Shown here: one piece after another, positions 1 to 11,449 of the stretch
How the letters are laid out: every line of letters starts with the position of its first letter
Position numbering within the stretch: the stretch's first letter is position 1
NCBI RefSeq assembly: GCF_007655135.1
Contig: NC_045130.1
Coordinates: 23,441,363 to 23,505,362, forward strand
Direction: 5' to 3'
Length of the DNA stretch: 64,000 bases
DNA from: Punica granatum
Lineage: Eukaryota > Streptophyta > Magnoliopsida > Myrtales > Lythraceae
Translations under genes and position numbers: made by a program
Notes under the pieces: generated by a model
Told to the model about the DNA's origin: nothing
Seen by the model: only the letters and a program-made list of their open reading frames with translations
The model's database searches: none

Positions 1-114
1 CTTCTCTCACGCGTGTCCGTCACGCGTCCCCACGGGAAGGTGGACACTCCCAAGCCGCGAGATCCAAAAGCCCGCATGCGGGCCCCGACGAGAGTCCACA
101 TTCGGGTTCGTACA
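1..114 (+). repeat. 3' end of the 5' LTR of element B (cut by the window edge)
   Basis: This matches 10559-10672 with about six mismatches and ends in CA just before the primer binding site. The divergence, near 5 per 100 in this short stretch, looks higher than between the LTR pairs of A (about 2 per 100 sampled) or C (about 3 per 100), which would make B the oldest of the three inserted elements. The sample is small. Confidence 0.9.
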
Positions 115-117
115 GCT

Positions 118-135
118 TGCCGACTCCACTGGGGA
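118..135 (+). promoter_or_regulatory. Primer binding site of element B
   Basis: Three bases after the LTR comes TGCCGACTCCACTGGGGA. It differs by one base (third position) from the site in A and C, TGGCGACTCCACTGGGGA. That sequence is complementary to the 3' end I recall for a plant tRNA-Arg including CCA, the primer reported for Ogre elements. The mismatch lies in the CCA-pairing part and may weaken priming. Confidence 0.8.
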
Positions 136-396
136 CACACTTAGTGGGTTCAGGCTCGATCCGTTTGCTTTGCTTGCATGTTCATTTACCGCTTCCCGCA
201 ATTTTTCGCTTATCTACTTTACGCACATTTACTTTTCTGCACTTGTATTGCATCATCCTAGCGGAATTCTAAGTACCAAATGCCTGAAATCCCACGGGCA
301 CCAATTTAGGAAGCTAGGTTTGTCAGAGGTTTCGAGTAAGGGAACGGATCGAGTTGGCTCTGCCACCGAACTGGCCCCCAAGGATCCTCACTCGAT

Positions 397-419
397 TTCA
401 AGGAATTGATCCCCTTGAA
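397..419 (+). other. Conserved leader hairpin of element B
   Basis: TTCAAGG and CCTTGAA enclose a 9-base loop starting AATT. The same hairpin with a 6-bp stem occurs in the leaders of A (28278-28298), F (33789-33809) and C (44918-44938), each followed by a block containing GAGCCCC. In B the stem is one pair longer. A packaging or dimerisation role is possible but only inferred. Confidence 0.55.
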
Positions 420-820
420 TCGGGAGCCCCTATCCCTAGTTAATGGTTTTCCCAGTAGAACACTGAAACCATGCATAAACAGGGACCGTCATGCTGGACC
501 AAAATAACCTCACGCCGTCAACCGACCCAAAGTTCGGTCTTTGAGTCGGCCCCTAGTTTTCTTTTAGGCGGGCCTTTTGTTGTTTTTCTACAATGAGCGA
601 TGTACATTGTAATAGATACAGATATACTTTACTTTTCTGCACTGCATGCATGTTTTCAAACAAACTAGGACATTGCATTGGTTTATTACTTAAGTTCCCT
701 TTTTCAAATGAACCATCTTCGTAAATCTGGGAACTTGAATCAAATCAATGCAACGACATTAGCTTTTGAAAACTCATACATTGCCTGTATCCAATATTTG
801 CACAGCAACTACCATGTCCC

Positions 821-1150
821 GCACGACAGGTGAGTTGTGCTAACCTTCGCAGGTAGACCACCCATGGTTTTCACCTCTCCATGGCGAGGCGTGCTATGAC
901 CAGAGGCCGTCCATCCCTGCCACCCACCCCGCACGACAGGCGAGTCGTGCCAACCTTTGCGGGTAGACCACCCGCGGTCTTCACTTCTCCATAGAGAGAT
1001 GTGCTATGACCAGAAGCCGTCCATCCCGGCCACCCACCCCACATGACCGGCGAGTCGTGCCAACCTTCGCGGGTAGGCCACCTGCGGCCTTCACTCTTCC
1101 TCCATGGCAAGGCGAGCTATGGACCGAGGGCTGACCCACCTTCCAAGGCT
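821..1150 (+). repeat. Three tandem copies of a 110-bp unit in element B
   Basis: Copies start at 821, 931 and 1041, exactly 110 bp apart. Each begins with an inverted repeat (GCACGAC / GTCGTGC in the second copy) and carries GGTAGRCCACC and CCATGG-like blocks. The related elements F and E have one copy of the homologous sequence on the minus strand (around 11190-11300 and 63620-63740), so the triplication is specific to B. Confidence 0.85.
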
Positions 1151-1404
1151 AAACTAACCAACAACAACTTCTTACTAACAGAGAGCGTCATCGCATGATT
1201 GGACGCACATCTCTCCACATGACCCCACGCATCTACCAACGATTAAGCGTGCCTCATACATGTCCAAGCATGTTCACACTAACTCATGCACGCACGCTCA
1301 AAGAATCAATGCATGTCTCTCGGTGTGCTCGCACGACGCCTACCAGGCCAGTTCGCTTCCCTACACTCTTGCATTGAAATCCTGAACAGTTCATGCTCCT
1401 TCAT

Positions 1405-1430
1405 TGTTTTCTTTTCCCATTGCAGGAAAT
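1405..1430 (+). promoter_or_regulatory. Candidate splice acceptor conserved in B, E and F
   Basis: A pyrimidine-rich run ends in CCCATTGCAG at 1425. The same signal is present on the minus strand in E (AG at 63347-63346) and F (CCCATTGTAG, AG at 10906-10905), although the surrounding DNA has diverged. A second conserved acceptor-like site ends at 2544 in B (TTTTACAG) and at 62676 in E (CTCACAG). Splicing of these non-coding transcripts is inferred only. Confidence 0.35.
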
Positions 1431-1629
1431 TCTCAACAAGAAGACAGCCTGAATACTGAGTGACCACAATTGAGACAACAAATGTCTCTCATCCAGCTCC
1501 TTGGGATGTCAACACTGAGTTGTTACCCTCTCTCCACGAAGATCACAAGCAAATCAGAGTCACTGCTTTGCAGCGCCCTGCGCTGTTTCTCAGCATTGAC
1601 CTTTGCTTTTGCATCTCTTGCACTTTCTT

Positions 1630-1910
1630 ATCGAGCATGCATTTACTGCATTGGGCTTCGGCCCCGCATCGGGCTCTGACCCAGCATCGGGCTCCCGCCC
1701 CGCATTTACTGCATGGGGCTTTGGCCTCACATCGGGCTCCGGCTCTTCATCGGGCTTCGGCCCCACTTTTGGGCTTCGGCCTAGCATCAGGCCTCGGTCC
1801 TGCATTTACTGCTTTCGAGCCCCGGCCCAGCATTTACTGCTTTTGGGCTCCGGCCCCGCATTTATTGCTTTCAGGTTTTGACACCTCGCATTTACTGCTT
1901 TCAGGCTAAT
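1630..1910 (+). repeat. Irregular hairpin-repeat array in the 5' interior of element B
   Basis: About ten irregular copies of a GGGCTTCGGCCC-type motif are separated by CATTTACTGC. Each motif can fold into a 3-4 bp stem with a four-base loop; loops seen are TTCG, TCCG, TCCC and TTTG, several of the UNCG tetraloop kind. The motif matches, in element sense, the 3' arrays of A (17086-17850) and E (39380-40245), but here it lies near the 5' side. F also has it, since the first bases after 10672 are inside such an array. Confidence 0.75.
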
Positions 1911-1919
1911 TTGAAATCC

Positions 1920-4900
1920 AAAATCGACTTGGATTCAAATCCATCCAAGCGATACTTCAAGGAGCAAGTCTAATCCTTCCACTGCAAAGACAGAAAGTGA
2001 CAGCTCCACAAACAGAGCATGACCCAACTCTCGATCGCAAACCAGCACGGACATGCCTCCGATCAAAGAATGGATCTCATCCACCTCCGTTGTGGTCACC
2101 GACTAAACACTGGGGCAACACGCTCAGTTTTCTTTAAACTCTCTGTTGCTTTCATTCAAATGCATTCCCACAAATGGGCTCCCGACATGAACAAATCCTT
2201 CAATGGAGCATTAGGACAGTCTCGAAGACGCCCTATCAGTTCTGTTGGACCTGTTCAACTCACCTGTCCTCGTGGGACCCGGCTCCTCGAGCCTTCCCTA
2301 GGAGGGCTGCGCATGCCTACTCGCAATTAGGGAAAACATGCTTATGTGACCTCAGTCATGGTCTAACTAACCACTCCAGAGTTGTGATGACTACATTCCC
2401 GGAAACAAATGTCATCCACACGCGACACCCCATGGGTCGCGTGCGGGACAAAAGGGATTTTCCCATGGGTCCACCCCATATTTCTTACCGCATACTTCAC
2501 CGCACAGTCGCCTAACACACCATCTTCTTTGTCATCTTTTACAGGGACACGCCGGTCACAGGCGAAGAGTGATGCACAGGCTCACGCCTTTCCGAGAACT
2601 CCTCTCGAGCCTCCTCCCTTATACTTTGACAGGGAAGGGGCTCGGCACGGAGGTACCCCCTACAAAGCTAAAGACAAAAACAACTGAGCGAGCCATATGC
2701 CATCAACGCAACCATTTCAGTTGACATTGACGACATGAGACGGCCAGGGGCGACAGTTGCACAAACCGCCCACCACGAGTCACATCGACGATAAAAGACC
2801 AGGGCATTCGCGTTCAACGCTTGCACCGAGACCACCTCGGACATCATCCACCCACGATAAGCATTTCCAAGCGACGTACACTGGGGCATCCCCGGTTGAA
2901 GTTCGCGCCAACACAACCTCGGCAAGCGACGTACACTGGGGCCTCCCTGGTTGAAGATCGCCCCGAGGTCGCCATTGTGGGTCACTCCAGCAAGTGACGT
3001 TGGAATGCTCCTGGTCATTTGCGTCAAGACCAGGCCTCCTCCACAACAAGCACCAGGACAACCCCGGCCACTGATTCCCTATGGCAATTTTGTATTTTCC
3101 TTGTAGACAATAGAGGAATTCACCTGAAGAGATTGCAAGGGAAAATGACACGAAGTTCGAATTCCAAGTACACAAGAGTCAAACTTCCAAGAAAGCAGGT
3201 CCTTACAAAATAGGGCTACAACACACAACAAGTCTCCACGAGGCGAAGCACACTAAAGCGGCCTCGGCGATGCAAAGTCGAGGAGTTTCAAACAAAGACA
3301 CGGGGCACAAAACAAACCCCAGCTGCAAGAAAAAAAACAGAGCGAAAATAAGCGGGAAACACCCCCCAATGAAGAGAGAGAGAGAGAGAAAAGACGTGGG
3401 AAAAACCTGCCAATGAACAAAATAAAGCACCGCCGAGATTTAAAACTCCGGTGTCGCCAATCCTGAGAAATCAACAAACCCCGACAAAAGGGGGGAGCAG
3501 CAAACACAACTCCTCGACGGAGACATAACACAATGCACTTGGAGGTTGAATCCTTCGAACCCTTCGCCTTTGCAAACTCGAGAGATAAAAGAATCGAGCC
3601 CGCTAGGTCGAAAACCCCTTTTGGGGCGGCCTAGGCAAAAGTTAGGGTAAAAGAGAGGCATGATCGGAAACCCTTCGGGGCGGTTGTGGCAAAAGGAGAG
3701 CTCTTCCCCTTTAGGTTGAGAGGTGCGGCCCCGAGGTGGGTGACCGTAGCAAAAGGAGAGTTAAATGAGAGATGGATAAAAATGACCCCCTGGTTCTTCA
3801 CACATCGTGCGGACTAGGGATCCTCAACAAAAGTGGCCAGATTATCTATTTCAACATGATCCTCGATTAGCCCTCCAACACAGCTCGACCATCCAGCGCG
3901 AAGGATTCCTCCTCAAGCATAGTGGGCAAACTGAGCATGCCATCCAAGCAATTCGGTACAACCTACACAACAGAAGGACGAAGGAAAATGGGGGTACATC
4001 TCACTGTAGGGGTGAACTCGTGTATCCTTTTAGCCTGGGGCAACGTGCTTCCCAAGCTTTCTCTTTTCTCTTTGTTTTTGCATAACTCCAAATGGGTCAC
4101 AGCCACCCTTCAACAGGCTATCACAGAGCCAAAATCCCAGACATTCCTCTCCGAGAGTCTAGTCATAACGCTTTGGAAATGGTCAGACCAAGTCTGACCA
4201 AATCTGAACAGAAATTCCCAAACAAGTTGCAAATGCAGCCGCCCTACGGTACCCTATTGAGAAGGGTTCAAAGCCGACGGGCGCGTCGAACAACCGATAG
4301 AGCTGCTAGGACATTGTCTGGGATGTCTCGATATGCCCAATACATAGCTAACGGGAGCCCTTGGAGGCCTCGCATCTAGGCCTCCGAGAACGGGACCTAC
4401 TTACACTGTCAAAGCAAAAATCTTCATGGGTTGCTCAGGTGACCCAAAACTGAAGATCTACGTGTCACAACAACATTTTCATGCTTACCTCTGTCCATCA
4501 CTTGTTAGTATTTCTCTTATGATTTACTAGTAATGCTAGGATCACAGGTATCACAAGCATCGCATGAACTACGACAGACTCTGATTCCCGGACCCACGAG
4601 ATACGTAGGCGCTCTGTCTTAGAGCTCGAGTCTCGCAATACAAGACGCCGACTTTCGGCGAACTTCTTGCAGGTCAAAGCATGACCGCCCAAGCAGTGGA
4701 GCTGGCCTCCGGCAAAGCACAATCATTCCTCAGCATCAAAGCCGGTTTCCGGCAGCCCAACAGGTCAAAGCATGACCGCCTAAGCAGTGGAGCTAGCCTC
4801 CAGCAAAGCACAATCATTCCTCAGCATCAAAGCCGATTTCCGGCAGCCCAACAGGTAACCGCCTAGCGGCGAGCCCGGCTTTCGGCAGATCAAACACATC

Positions 4901-5250
4901 ACTGCCACAGAGGTAAGGCTTCAGTGAAACGACTTTGTCCCAGCATCAACGCCTGCTTCAAACAAATCAACGCTCCTTGGAAGATGTCTCCCCAAGATCG
5001 ATTCATCTCTACTTCATGTGACGGGTGACAATCTCAACCCAAGAGGAGAATCTTCAGAGTAGCACTCCAGGCACTCAGTTGCATCGCAATCAGTTGGCAA
5101 GTAACGAAGCATTCTGCCACAACATTGATAGCAGCACGGACAAGTTCAGTGATGGAGGAATCACAATGATTTCTTCCGCACCTCATGCAACTCCCCAGCG
5201 TTTGCATTTACATTCTGCAAGCATTTTCATCCTGCAATGCATCCCATGCA
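1920..5250 (+). other. Non-coding interior of element B, conserved with element E
   Basis: No frame here looks like a real protein; short open stretches do not keep their reading in the homologous DNA of E. Most of the stretch is recognisable in reverse orientation in E (63200 down to 61045, then 40763 to about 40300). Well-kept blocks are around 2400-2570, 3230-3620 and 4230-4340. The 3350-3420 part contains two GGGAAA...CCAATGAA units and a GA dinucleotide run. A palindrome (CACGCGAC / GTCGCGTG, 2419-2443) lies around CCATGG. The origin is unknown; it is not recognisable gag-pol. It could be captured host DNA or a decayed old interior. Confidence 0.6.
3603..3634 (+). other. Tat-element 3' hairpin motif (copy in B)
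   Basis: CTAGGTCG and CGGCCTAG flank AAAA, then CCCC-TTTT-GGGG. The same two-part stem-loop follows the integrase gene three times in A and three times in C, and occurs once in E (61694-61723). The inner stem is CCCC/GGGG here and CCTC/GAGG in A and C. GCAAAA follows the outer arm, as elsewhere. Confidence 0.65.
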
Positions 5251-5268
5251 ACTTTACTTTCCTGCATA

Positions 5269-5657
5269 GGGGTCCGTCCCCTTCGGGTACGTTCCGACTA
5301 CTTTTTCCTGCACCATGCAAACCGCCGGGCAAAAACCCCGCACCTTGCAAACCCGCCGGGCAAAACGCCTCGCACCCCGCAAGTCCATTGGGTAGGCGCC
5401 TTTGAACCATGTTGTTCATTCGGTATGCGCCCCGTGCATATTGTAAACCCTTCGGGTACGTCCCGACTACTTTTCTGCACAGGGGTCCGTCCCCTTCGGG
5501 TACGTACCGACTACTTTTCAGCACAGGGGTCCGTCCCTTTCGGGTACGTCCCGACTACTTTTCTGCACAGGGGTCCATCCCCTTCGGGTACGTCCCGACT
5601 ACTTTTCTGTTCAGGGGTCCGTCCCCTCGGGTCTGTCCCGACTTTTACATTTCTGCA
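5269..5657 (+). repeat. 44-bp tandem array in the 3' UTR of element B
   Basis: Regular copies start at 5482, 5526, 5570 and 5614, exactly 44 bp apart. An older copy lies at 5269 and a half copy near 5450, separated by GC-rich filler. Each unit holds two short inverted repeats, GGGG-TCCGT-CCCC and CGGG-TACGT-CCCG. The array occupies the slot just before the polypurine tract that holds unrelated or distantly related arrays in A, C and E. Confidence 0.88.
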
Positions 5658-5755
5658 TCAGGTATAACATCCCCACATATCCAAAGTAAGAGGGAGAAGA
5701 CTGTTATCGGAAGTTCTATATCAATCATTGCTATCAAATTGGGGCGCTTCTGAAG

Positions 5756-5803
5756 TCTTTGGCTGCATCCTCTACTCGAGCATGCAGTCAAAGAGGGGCA
5801 AGC
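5756..5803 (+). promoter_or_regulatory. Polypurine tract and overlapping hairpin of element B
   Basis: AAAGAGGGGCAAGC (5790-5803) directly precedes the 3' LTR and is the plus-strand primer site. Its first bases form one arm of a hairpin, TCTTTGGCTGC (5756-5766) with GCAGTCAAAGA (5784-5794), giving 11 pairs including one G-U. A, C and E have the same arrangement. Confidence 0.8.
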
Positions 5804-7415
5804 TGTCAGCACCCCATTTTGGCTCACCTTTCCAAACGATGATATTAGCAATGATCCAAGCCACAACTTGAGCAGAATACAGAAAAACGACTTAACATAG
5901 CAGAAAATCACTATTCATCCTCAAGTCGGCAAAATCGGGCAAATGACACATGCATATGACAGAAGGACTCCAGGGGTCATCAAGGAGCAACAGAGTGACT
6001 AGAGAGCTCAGCAATATCCAAAACTGACATTTTCAGTATATCACACGGATAGTTCTATTTTCCGATAGTTCGCTCGATCATCGGAAGATAGCCAATATTG
6101 GACTCCAAAAATCCACTCCAATGCCAAACAGATGAAAAGTGTCCCCAAAGGCATTTTGCAAATCATCTGCTCTATACAGAACAACTTTCTGTATACAAAC
6201 AACTTTTCAGTGGAAGTCCAAAAATGCCGGTTTCTCGGAGAAAAGTTAATTCCAAATATCAGATGCGGCCATGCCCCTCAATCATACAGAGCACGAGCAG
6301 TGCTTCATATTGTCTTTTAGAAGCCATACAGACACTCTGAATGACTTTCGAACGACAAAACGGGCATACCCTTCTTCGGAAGAGCGTAACCGGAGACTGG
6401 TCTGATGGAATTACGGCAAACGAAGTTCACACTACATTGCCCTGAAAACTCCAGCGGACATTCGCAATTGGGCAAAAGAGACAGCAAAACCCTTCACGGT
6501 TTCCCGAGTAACCTCCGAGGGGCACAAAATGCCATTTTCAGTGAAGATCCATATCCGGAGGTCCTCTTTGGGGAAACTTGACGCCGGATGCTTACCTTAC
6601 ACAATGCTAGCCTTCTCAAGGCTCAATGTGGAATCGTCGGAATGAATCACACAACTCATCTAGACCCCTCGAGCAGTGCTTTAAGGGTCTCAGATGCACT
6701 TTTCATATCCTTAGAGGCCCAATCTCAGCAAACAGAGATCATAATAATCTCCGGATCGCCCAAGAAACTCAGAAAACAATCTGAGAAATCCAGTTTCGAC
6801 CACCTAGGACATCTCCGGCTCCATATTTGCATTTACCGGCTTAAGGGACAAGTGCCCACGTAATTTGACAATTTGTGTCAAAATGATCGACGTGGGATAC
6901 AGATACAAGATATGTTGTCAGAAGTGGATAACCTCGCTCTGAATGCAAAAAAGGAGAAAAACCAGATTCCGAGTCTCATACAGATATTTGGCAATTCCTC
7001 ACGGAAAATGTCAATCTCGGACTCATTAAATCCGTTTCCTCGCGTATATCGATAATTCGACGTTCAATTCAAACTACGAACTTCGAATGCGCGATTAATC
7101 GAGACTCGAGCTTTTTCCCGGTTTCTCCTCTTCGGTCGTGGGATCCACGGACTACCCAAGATGAGTCACCCCTTTGCTCTAGAAGCTTCCTCTTCTTCTT
7201 CAATGCAAGAAGCCAACTTGCATTCTTAGCCAAAATATCCAAAGAGTTTGAAGACAACACTCCAACTCTTCTTCAATGCCATTTAATGCTTTGATCTCTT
7301 CTTCATTAATGCAAATGGAAGAGGATAGGGCTAGATATTTCCTTAAGCAAACCGTCCATCCTAAGCATGCCCACTAATGATGCTTTGTTTCACTAATTGT
7401 GTCATTAGTTTTGCC

Positions 7416-7422
7416 TATAAAT
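7416..7422 (+). promoter_or_regulatory. TATA box in the 3' LTR of element B
   Basis: TATAAAT stands about 1.6 kb into the LTR, at the place corresponding to TATAAAG in the LTRs of A and C. TAATCACTTCTCC follows about 24 bases later in B; C has a nearly identical TTCTAATCACTTCTCC, a likely start region. U3 would then be about 1.6 kb and R plus U5 over 3 kb. Confidence 0.65.
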
Positions 7423-7956
7423 GGCCCAAAAGTGATTAAGATAATCACTTCTCCTCTTGCACACTCTCTCCAAGCTTTCTCCCTCAAGAAAAGCTCTCAA
7501 CTCCATAGCCAAAACCAGCAAGCTTCAACACTTCAAAACCAAGAGAGAATAATCGAAGAAAACCCGAAGAAAGCTTTGAGTTTCTTAAGTCAGAAGCCGA
7601 TGTTCATCATCCCGACTTAACTTCAAAAATTCTCAAACTCCATGGACCATATGTTTTGGACCCATGGAGTTCATTGGTGAAATTGGTTTTTCCATTTGAA
7701 GTCTTTAAATTATTGTTTCAGGTCATTTAGTGCATTTCGGGTGAAGAATCGTCACTCTCGGGTGAACAGTGCCAGCCGTGTGCCAGCCGCGCGCCTGCCC
7801 GCGCCCCCGCGCGCCCGCGCGCCTCCCGTGCACTCCAGCCGCACGCCCCGTGCACCTAGCTCCCCGAACGTGCATGCCCTTGCACCCGAGCACTCTTCCA
7901 AGCGTTCAACCGAGTCACCCGACTCTCGAACACTTCCCCGACTCTTTCCTTGTATC

Positions 7957-7972
7957 CCGAGGCTAGGTAAAT
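7957..7972 (+). promoter_or_regulatory. Conserved splice-donor-like site in the LTR leader
   Basis: CGAGGCTAGGTAA places GTAA at 7967. The block GAGGCTAGGTAA is kept in all LTRs of the window: C at 42855 and 58089, and A (GTAA starting at 31468 and 14801, minus) and E/F (36342, minus), although the flanks have diverged. It fits a plant 5' splice site in the transcribed part of the LTR. Function is inferred. Confidence 0.4.
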
Positions 7973-9832
7973 CACTCTTGACTTAGAGGAGTTAGGGCTC
8001 TTTACATTATTTGCATGGCTATGGAGTAATATGGCGTTTTATGCATGTTTAACTTGCAAGACTTAATTTTTATACACTTTCTTGTTATATTATGCATGTT
8101 CATCATCATATAACATGTTAGCTTGTCGGGAAACGTTTGGATCGACCCTCGGAAGACCTTCTCGACCCGAAATAAGCAAAAGAATTCTCGGGTTTGCCTC
8201 AAGAAGAGGTGACCGAGGCTTGGCTTGCTTTCCTCGAGTTAAGATCGGCCTTCTTAGCCCAATCCAAGCTTGATTCCCGAGTTTTCTAGTGTTTTCTTAC
8301 GTGTATGAAGTCGGTATTGTTTTATCGATTCCTTAAATAACTTGTTTGTGCATGTTTGCATGTTCGAATGCGTTAGTCAAGTCATGGCAATACCGACTTT
8401 CGTTTAATCGTGTCATTTATCATGTTTATCGTTTAAGCATGCGAGAAATGATTCGAAACGAGATGGGGAAACCTCGTGGAATCCCATTCGGGCCATGGGA
8501 CCTCTCGGCTATCTCCAAAGAGAAGTAACCGAGGGTCTCTTAGACTCGTACGGGTTGCATGAGGCTTCCTCTTCCCGTTTTGAGTCCGTTTTCGGCTTTC
8601 GTGCAATATGCAATTTACATTATCGTCGCAATATCGCATGAAAATGTCTTTTCAAAACAAAGCATGCATGGATTCGGGTATCGATGACTCGGTCGGGTCC
8701 ATTCGGTTACAAGGGTAGTTTCGGTCATTGGATCAAATTATCCTCGATCCTTATGGAATCGTCTTGGTCTTCGAGTCGCGAATCGTTTTCCCAATTAATG
8801 CATTCGGCACAACCCTTAAGCATTAATTCCACAAACGGGTTAATCGGGACGCTCACATGATTAAACCCACTTCACACTGATAAACTTTACAAGAATTGGC
8901 CATTAACTGATAACTCGCGTCGATGAGTTGTCAAATGACGTTGATGCCCTTTTCAAACTTATCAATTTCAAAACTCGAAACGCGCGGTCCGATGTAGCTT
9001 GGACGTCTGAAAAGGGCTTCTGTGTCTCAACTGGAGTTTTTACCTGATTCCAAGTAATTCAGGTTTGGATACATAAGATCTTTGCAGATCACTTCCGGGC
9101 AGATCGACTGTTTCTTTGGCTTTTTCGGGGTTCTTGCAGAACCCTGGAAGATCCAGGGAATTGGTCGACACCGACTACAGGCCGAGGTTGCCCGCACTGC
9201 GATGTTTCCCCTTTTCTGAAAACAATTTTCAAATAAAAGGCAAAATCGTCATTTCACAATTCAGAGACACTTTTAAGGTTAGCATGACAGAAACACTACA
9301 ATACGGGATAAGAACGGGCTGCCTGTTCAGGTGCAGGTTCTTCTGCATAGCCTTTTCTTATCTAACTGATGAGTTTCTGTCATCCTAACATAGACTCGGG
9401 TAACTAGAACGGTTATCTCTGTCAGAAAACATGTAAAATACTGATTAACCTTTCACTCGACCTAACCAAACACTAGATAATGGTTAGGAGGAATTCTAGA
9501 TTCCAAATCTAGAGTCAAAACACGAGTTTGGTTAATTTAGTGGAAATTCAGTGTCACAATACAGAACAACTGTAAAATCAATCCACACACATGAGATTTG
9601 ACTCTCTTTGTCAGGTTCTCAAAACAAAGCCGAATGCTAAAACATTGGCACGTGCTTGTTTTTCTAAGGTAGGATTTTCATGCCAAAATACCCCGGATTA
9701 ACAACTTGTTAAAACACGTACACTCGATAATAACAAACACTTTGTCTGTTATTAACATGTTACGTGTTATCTTTCAGCACCTGTTTGCCATGCAGGTCGA
9801 GCCTGATCCCTAGGCCGAATAATATTAGGGTT

Positions 9833-9937
9833 CAACACCCTAATCATCGAGCACAGGGTTCAACGCCCTAATCATCGAGCACAGGGTTCAACGCCCTAAT
9901 CAACACTCACAGGGTCCAACGCCCTATTCAGTGAGCG
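9833..9937 (+). repeat. 28-bp tandem repeat in the B LTR
   Basis: Nearly four copies of a CAACGCCCTAATCATCGAGC-type unit start at 9833, 9861, 9889 and 9917. The corresponding part of the C LTR (60026-60090) has only about two degenerate units containing CCAACGCC. Confidence 0.75.
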
Positions 9938-11449
9938 TCCATTGAATTTCAGTTCTTCGGTCTTTTCCCTAAACTCACGGTGAGTTAGAGTGGAATAATA
10001 ACCGAACGCGAAACGACTGAAATTCGACCCTTTTGTATTTTGTATTTATTGTTTTCGAGAGCATTGTAAGGATTTTATTTTGTACATTTATTCTGAGAGT
10101 CGAACGGTCCGAGAGTCGAATTAATCGAATCGGTCTAATGCTCGCCCAGACATAAGTAAATCCAAAAACTCGCGGTTCTGGTTCACGCAGGGATTCAACC
10201 TCCATGGTTCGATGAACTGTAATGCAAGATTGTGAACCAATTCCCCGACACACGGGTTTACTTCTCTTTCGGCTTCTCCACCGACATCGTTTAATTCATC
10301 GAAGTTACGGTGTCAAAACGTGCGAGCCGAATGCAGCTTAATTCATACGGTAAATCATAAAACATGCAAGCCTAGCAAACCAGAGTATCGAAAGGGCGTG
10401 CGGGATATAAGTCCGCACGTAACATGAACCCCCGAACTCGGATTTTCCGGTTCCGCACAGACCAATGCCTTAACAACAAACTAGGTGTTCCATACCCCTA
10501 GACCCGGGTAACTTATCCGCCCTCGACCTTCGGGTCGTCAAATGATAAGTGGCAACTCCTTCTCTCACGCGTGTCCGTCACGCGTCCCCACAGGAAGGTG
10601 GACAATCTCAAGCCGCGCGATCCAAAAGCGCGCATGCGGGCCCCGACGAGAGTCCACATCCGGGTTCGTACAGCAGTAAATGCGGGGTTGATAGGAAAGT
10701 GCAAGAAATGCGAAAGCAAAGGTCACTGCTGAGGAATAGCGCAAGGCGCTGCAATGCGGTGACGCTGATTTGCTTGCGGTCTTGCTTTGTGGAGCAGGGA
10801 TGGGGACTTAGTGTTAAAATCCCAAGGAGCTTGATGGATGGGAGACGTTTGTTGTCTCAATTGTGGTCGATCAGTATTCAGGCTGTCTTCTCGTGTAGAA
10901 TTTCCTACAATGGGAAAAGAAAACAATGAAGGAGCAAACTATATTCGCGATTTCAGCGTAAGGGCATAGGGGATTGAACTAGCCTGGTAGGCATCGTGCG
11001 AGCGCACTGAGAGACATGCACAAGGTGTGTCGAGGATGTGTGCATGGGCAAGGTAGGTGTGTGCTCGCACAACGCGGAAATGGCACGCTCAGTTGTGCTG
11101 ATGGAAGCACTTGTAGCATAGAGGGACGTGTGCTCAACCATGCAATGACATTATAAATTGCGCGGGATTAATGGGGAGTTAGTGTTGCTTGGATGGTTGG
11201 CCCTTGAGCTACTGATCGTCTTGCAGTAGAGGAAGAGTGAAGACCATGAGAGGTCCACCTACAAAGGCGGTCACAACTTTGTCTACCTTGTGGTAGTGTT
11301 AATGGTCGTGTAAAATAGTAAATGGATAGGATGCATGCAATGCGTGAGTTTTCAAAAGCTAATGTTGTCGTTCCCATTGGCTCAAAAGGTTCAAAGTACA
11401 ATGCAAATTTTGTAAAATAGAGCCTTAAGCTGATTTACCACCACACTCG

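Larger units (their letters stand above)
1..10672 (+). mobile_element. Element B: non-autonomous Tat/Ogre-like LTR retrotransposon
   Basis: The end of a 5' LTR (1-114) is followed by a primer binding site, about 5.7 kb of non-coding interior, a polypurine tract and a complete 3' LTR (5804-10672). The 114 bases of 5' LTR match the last 114 of the 3' LTR (10559-10672) with about six differences, so the two belong together. No gag, protease, RT or integrase frame exists in the interior, so it would depend on enzymes from an autonomous relative such as A or C. Its leader and polypurine tract resemble theirs. It lies inside element F: the sequence right of 10672 continues as the F interior, with GCAGT as the expected right copy of the target duplication. 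The left copy is outside the window. Confidence 0.88.
5804..10672 (+). repeat. 3' LTR of element B
   Basis: This is 4,869 bp running from TGTCAGCACCCC to TTCGTACA. It shares start and end motifs and internal blocks with the LTRs of A and C (for example 9460-9570, a block with TCTAGAGTCAAAA, and 10380-10672) but is otherwise clearly diverged, so B is a different subfamily. A TATA box lies at 7416 and a conserved splice-donor-like block at 7961-7970. Open frames inside it are short, overlap on both strands and are not conserved in the other LTRs. Confidence 0.9.

Noticed and set aside
1..10672. Host gene exons in the interior of B suggested by acceptor-like sites
   Set aside because: No frame is kept between B and E and no protein family is recognised; a captured gene fragment cannot be excluded but is not supported.
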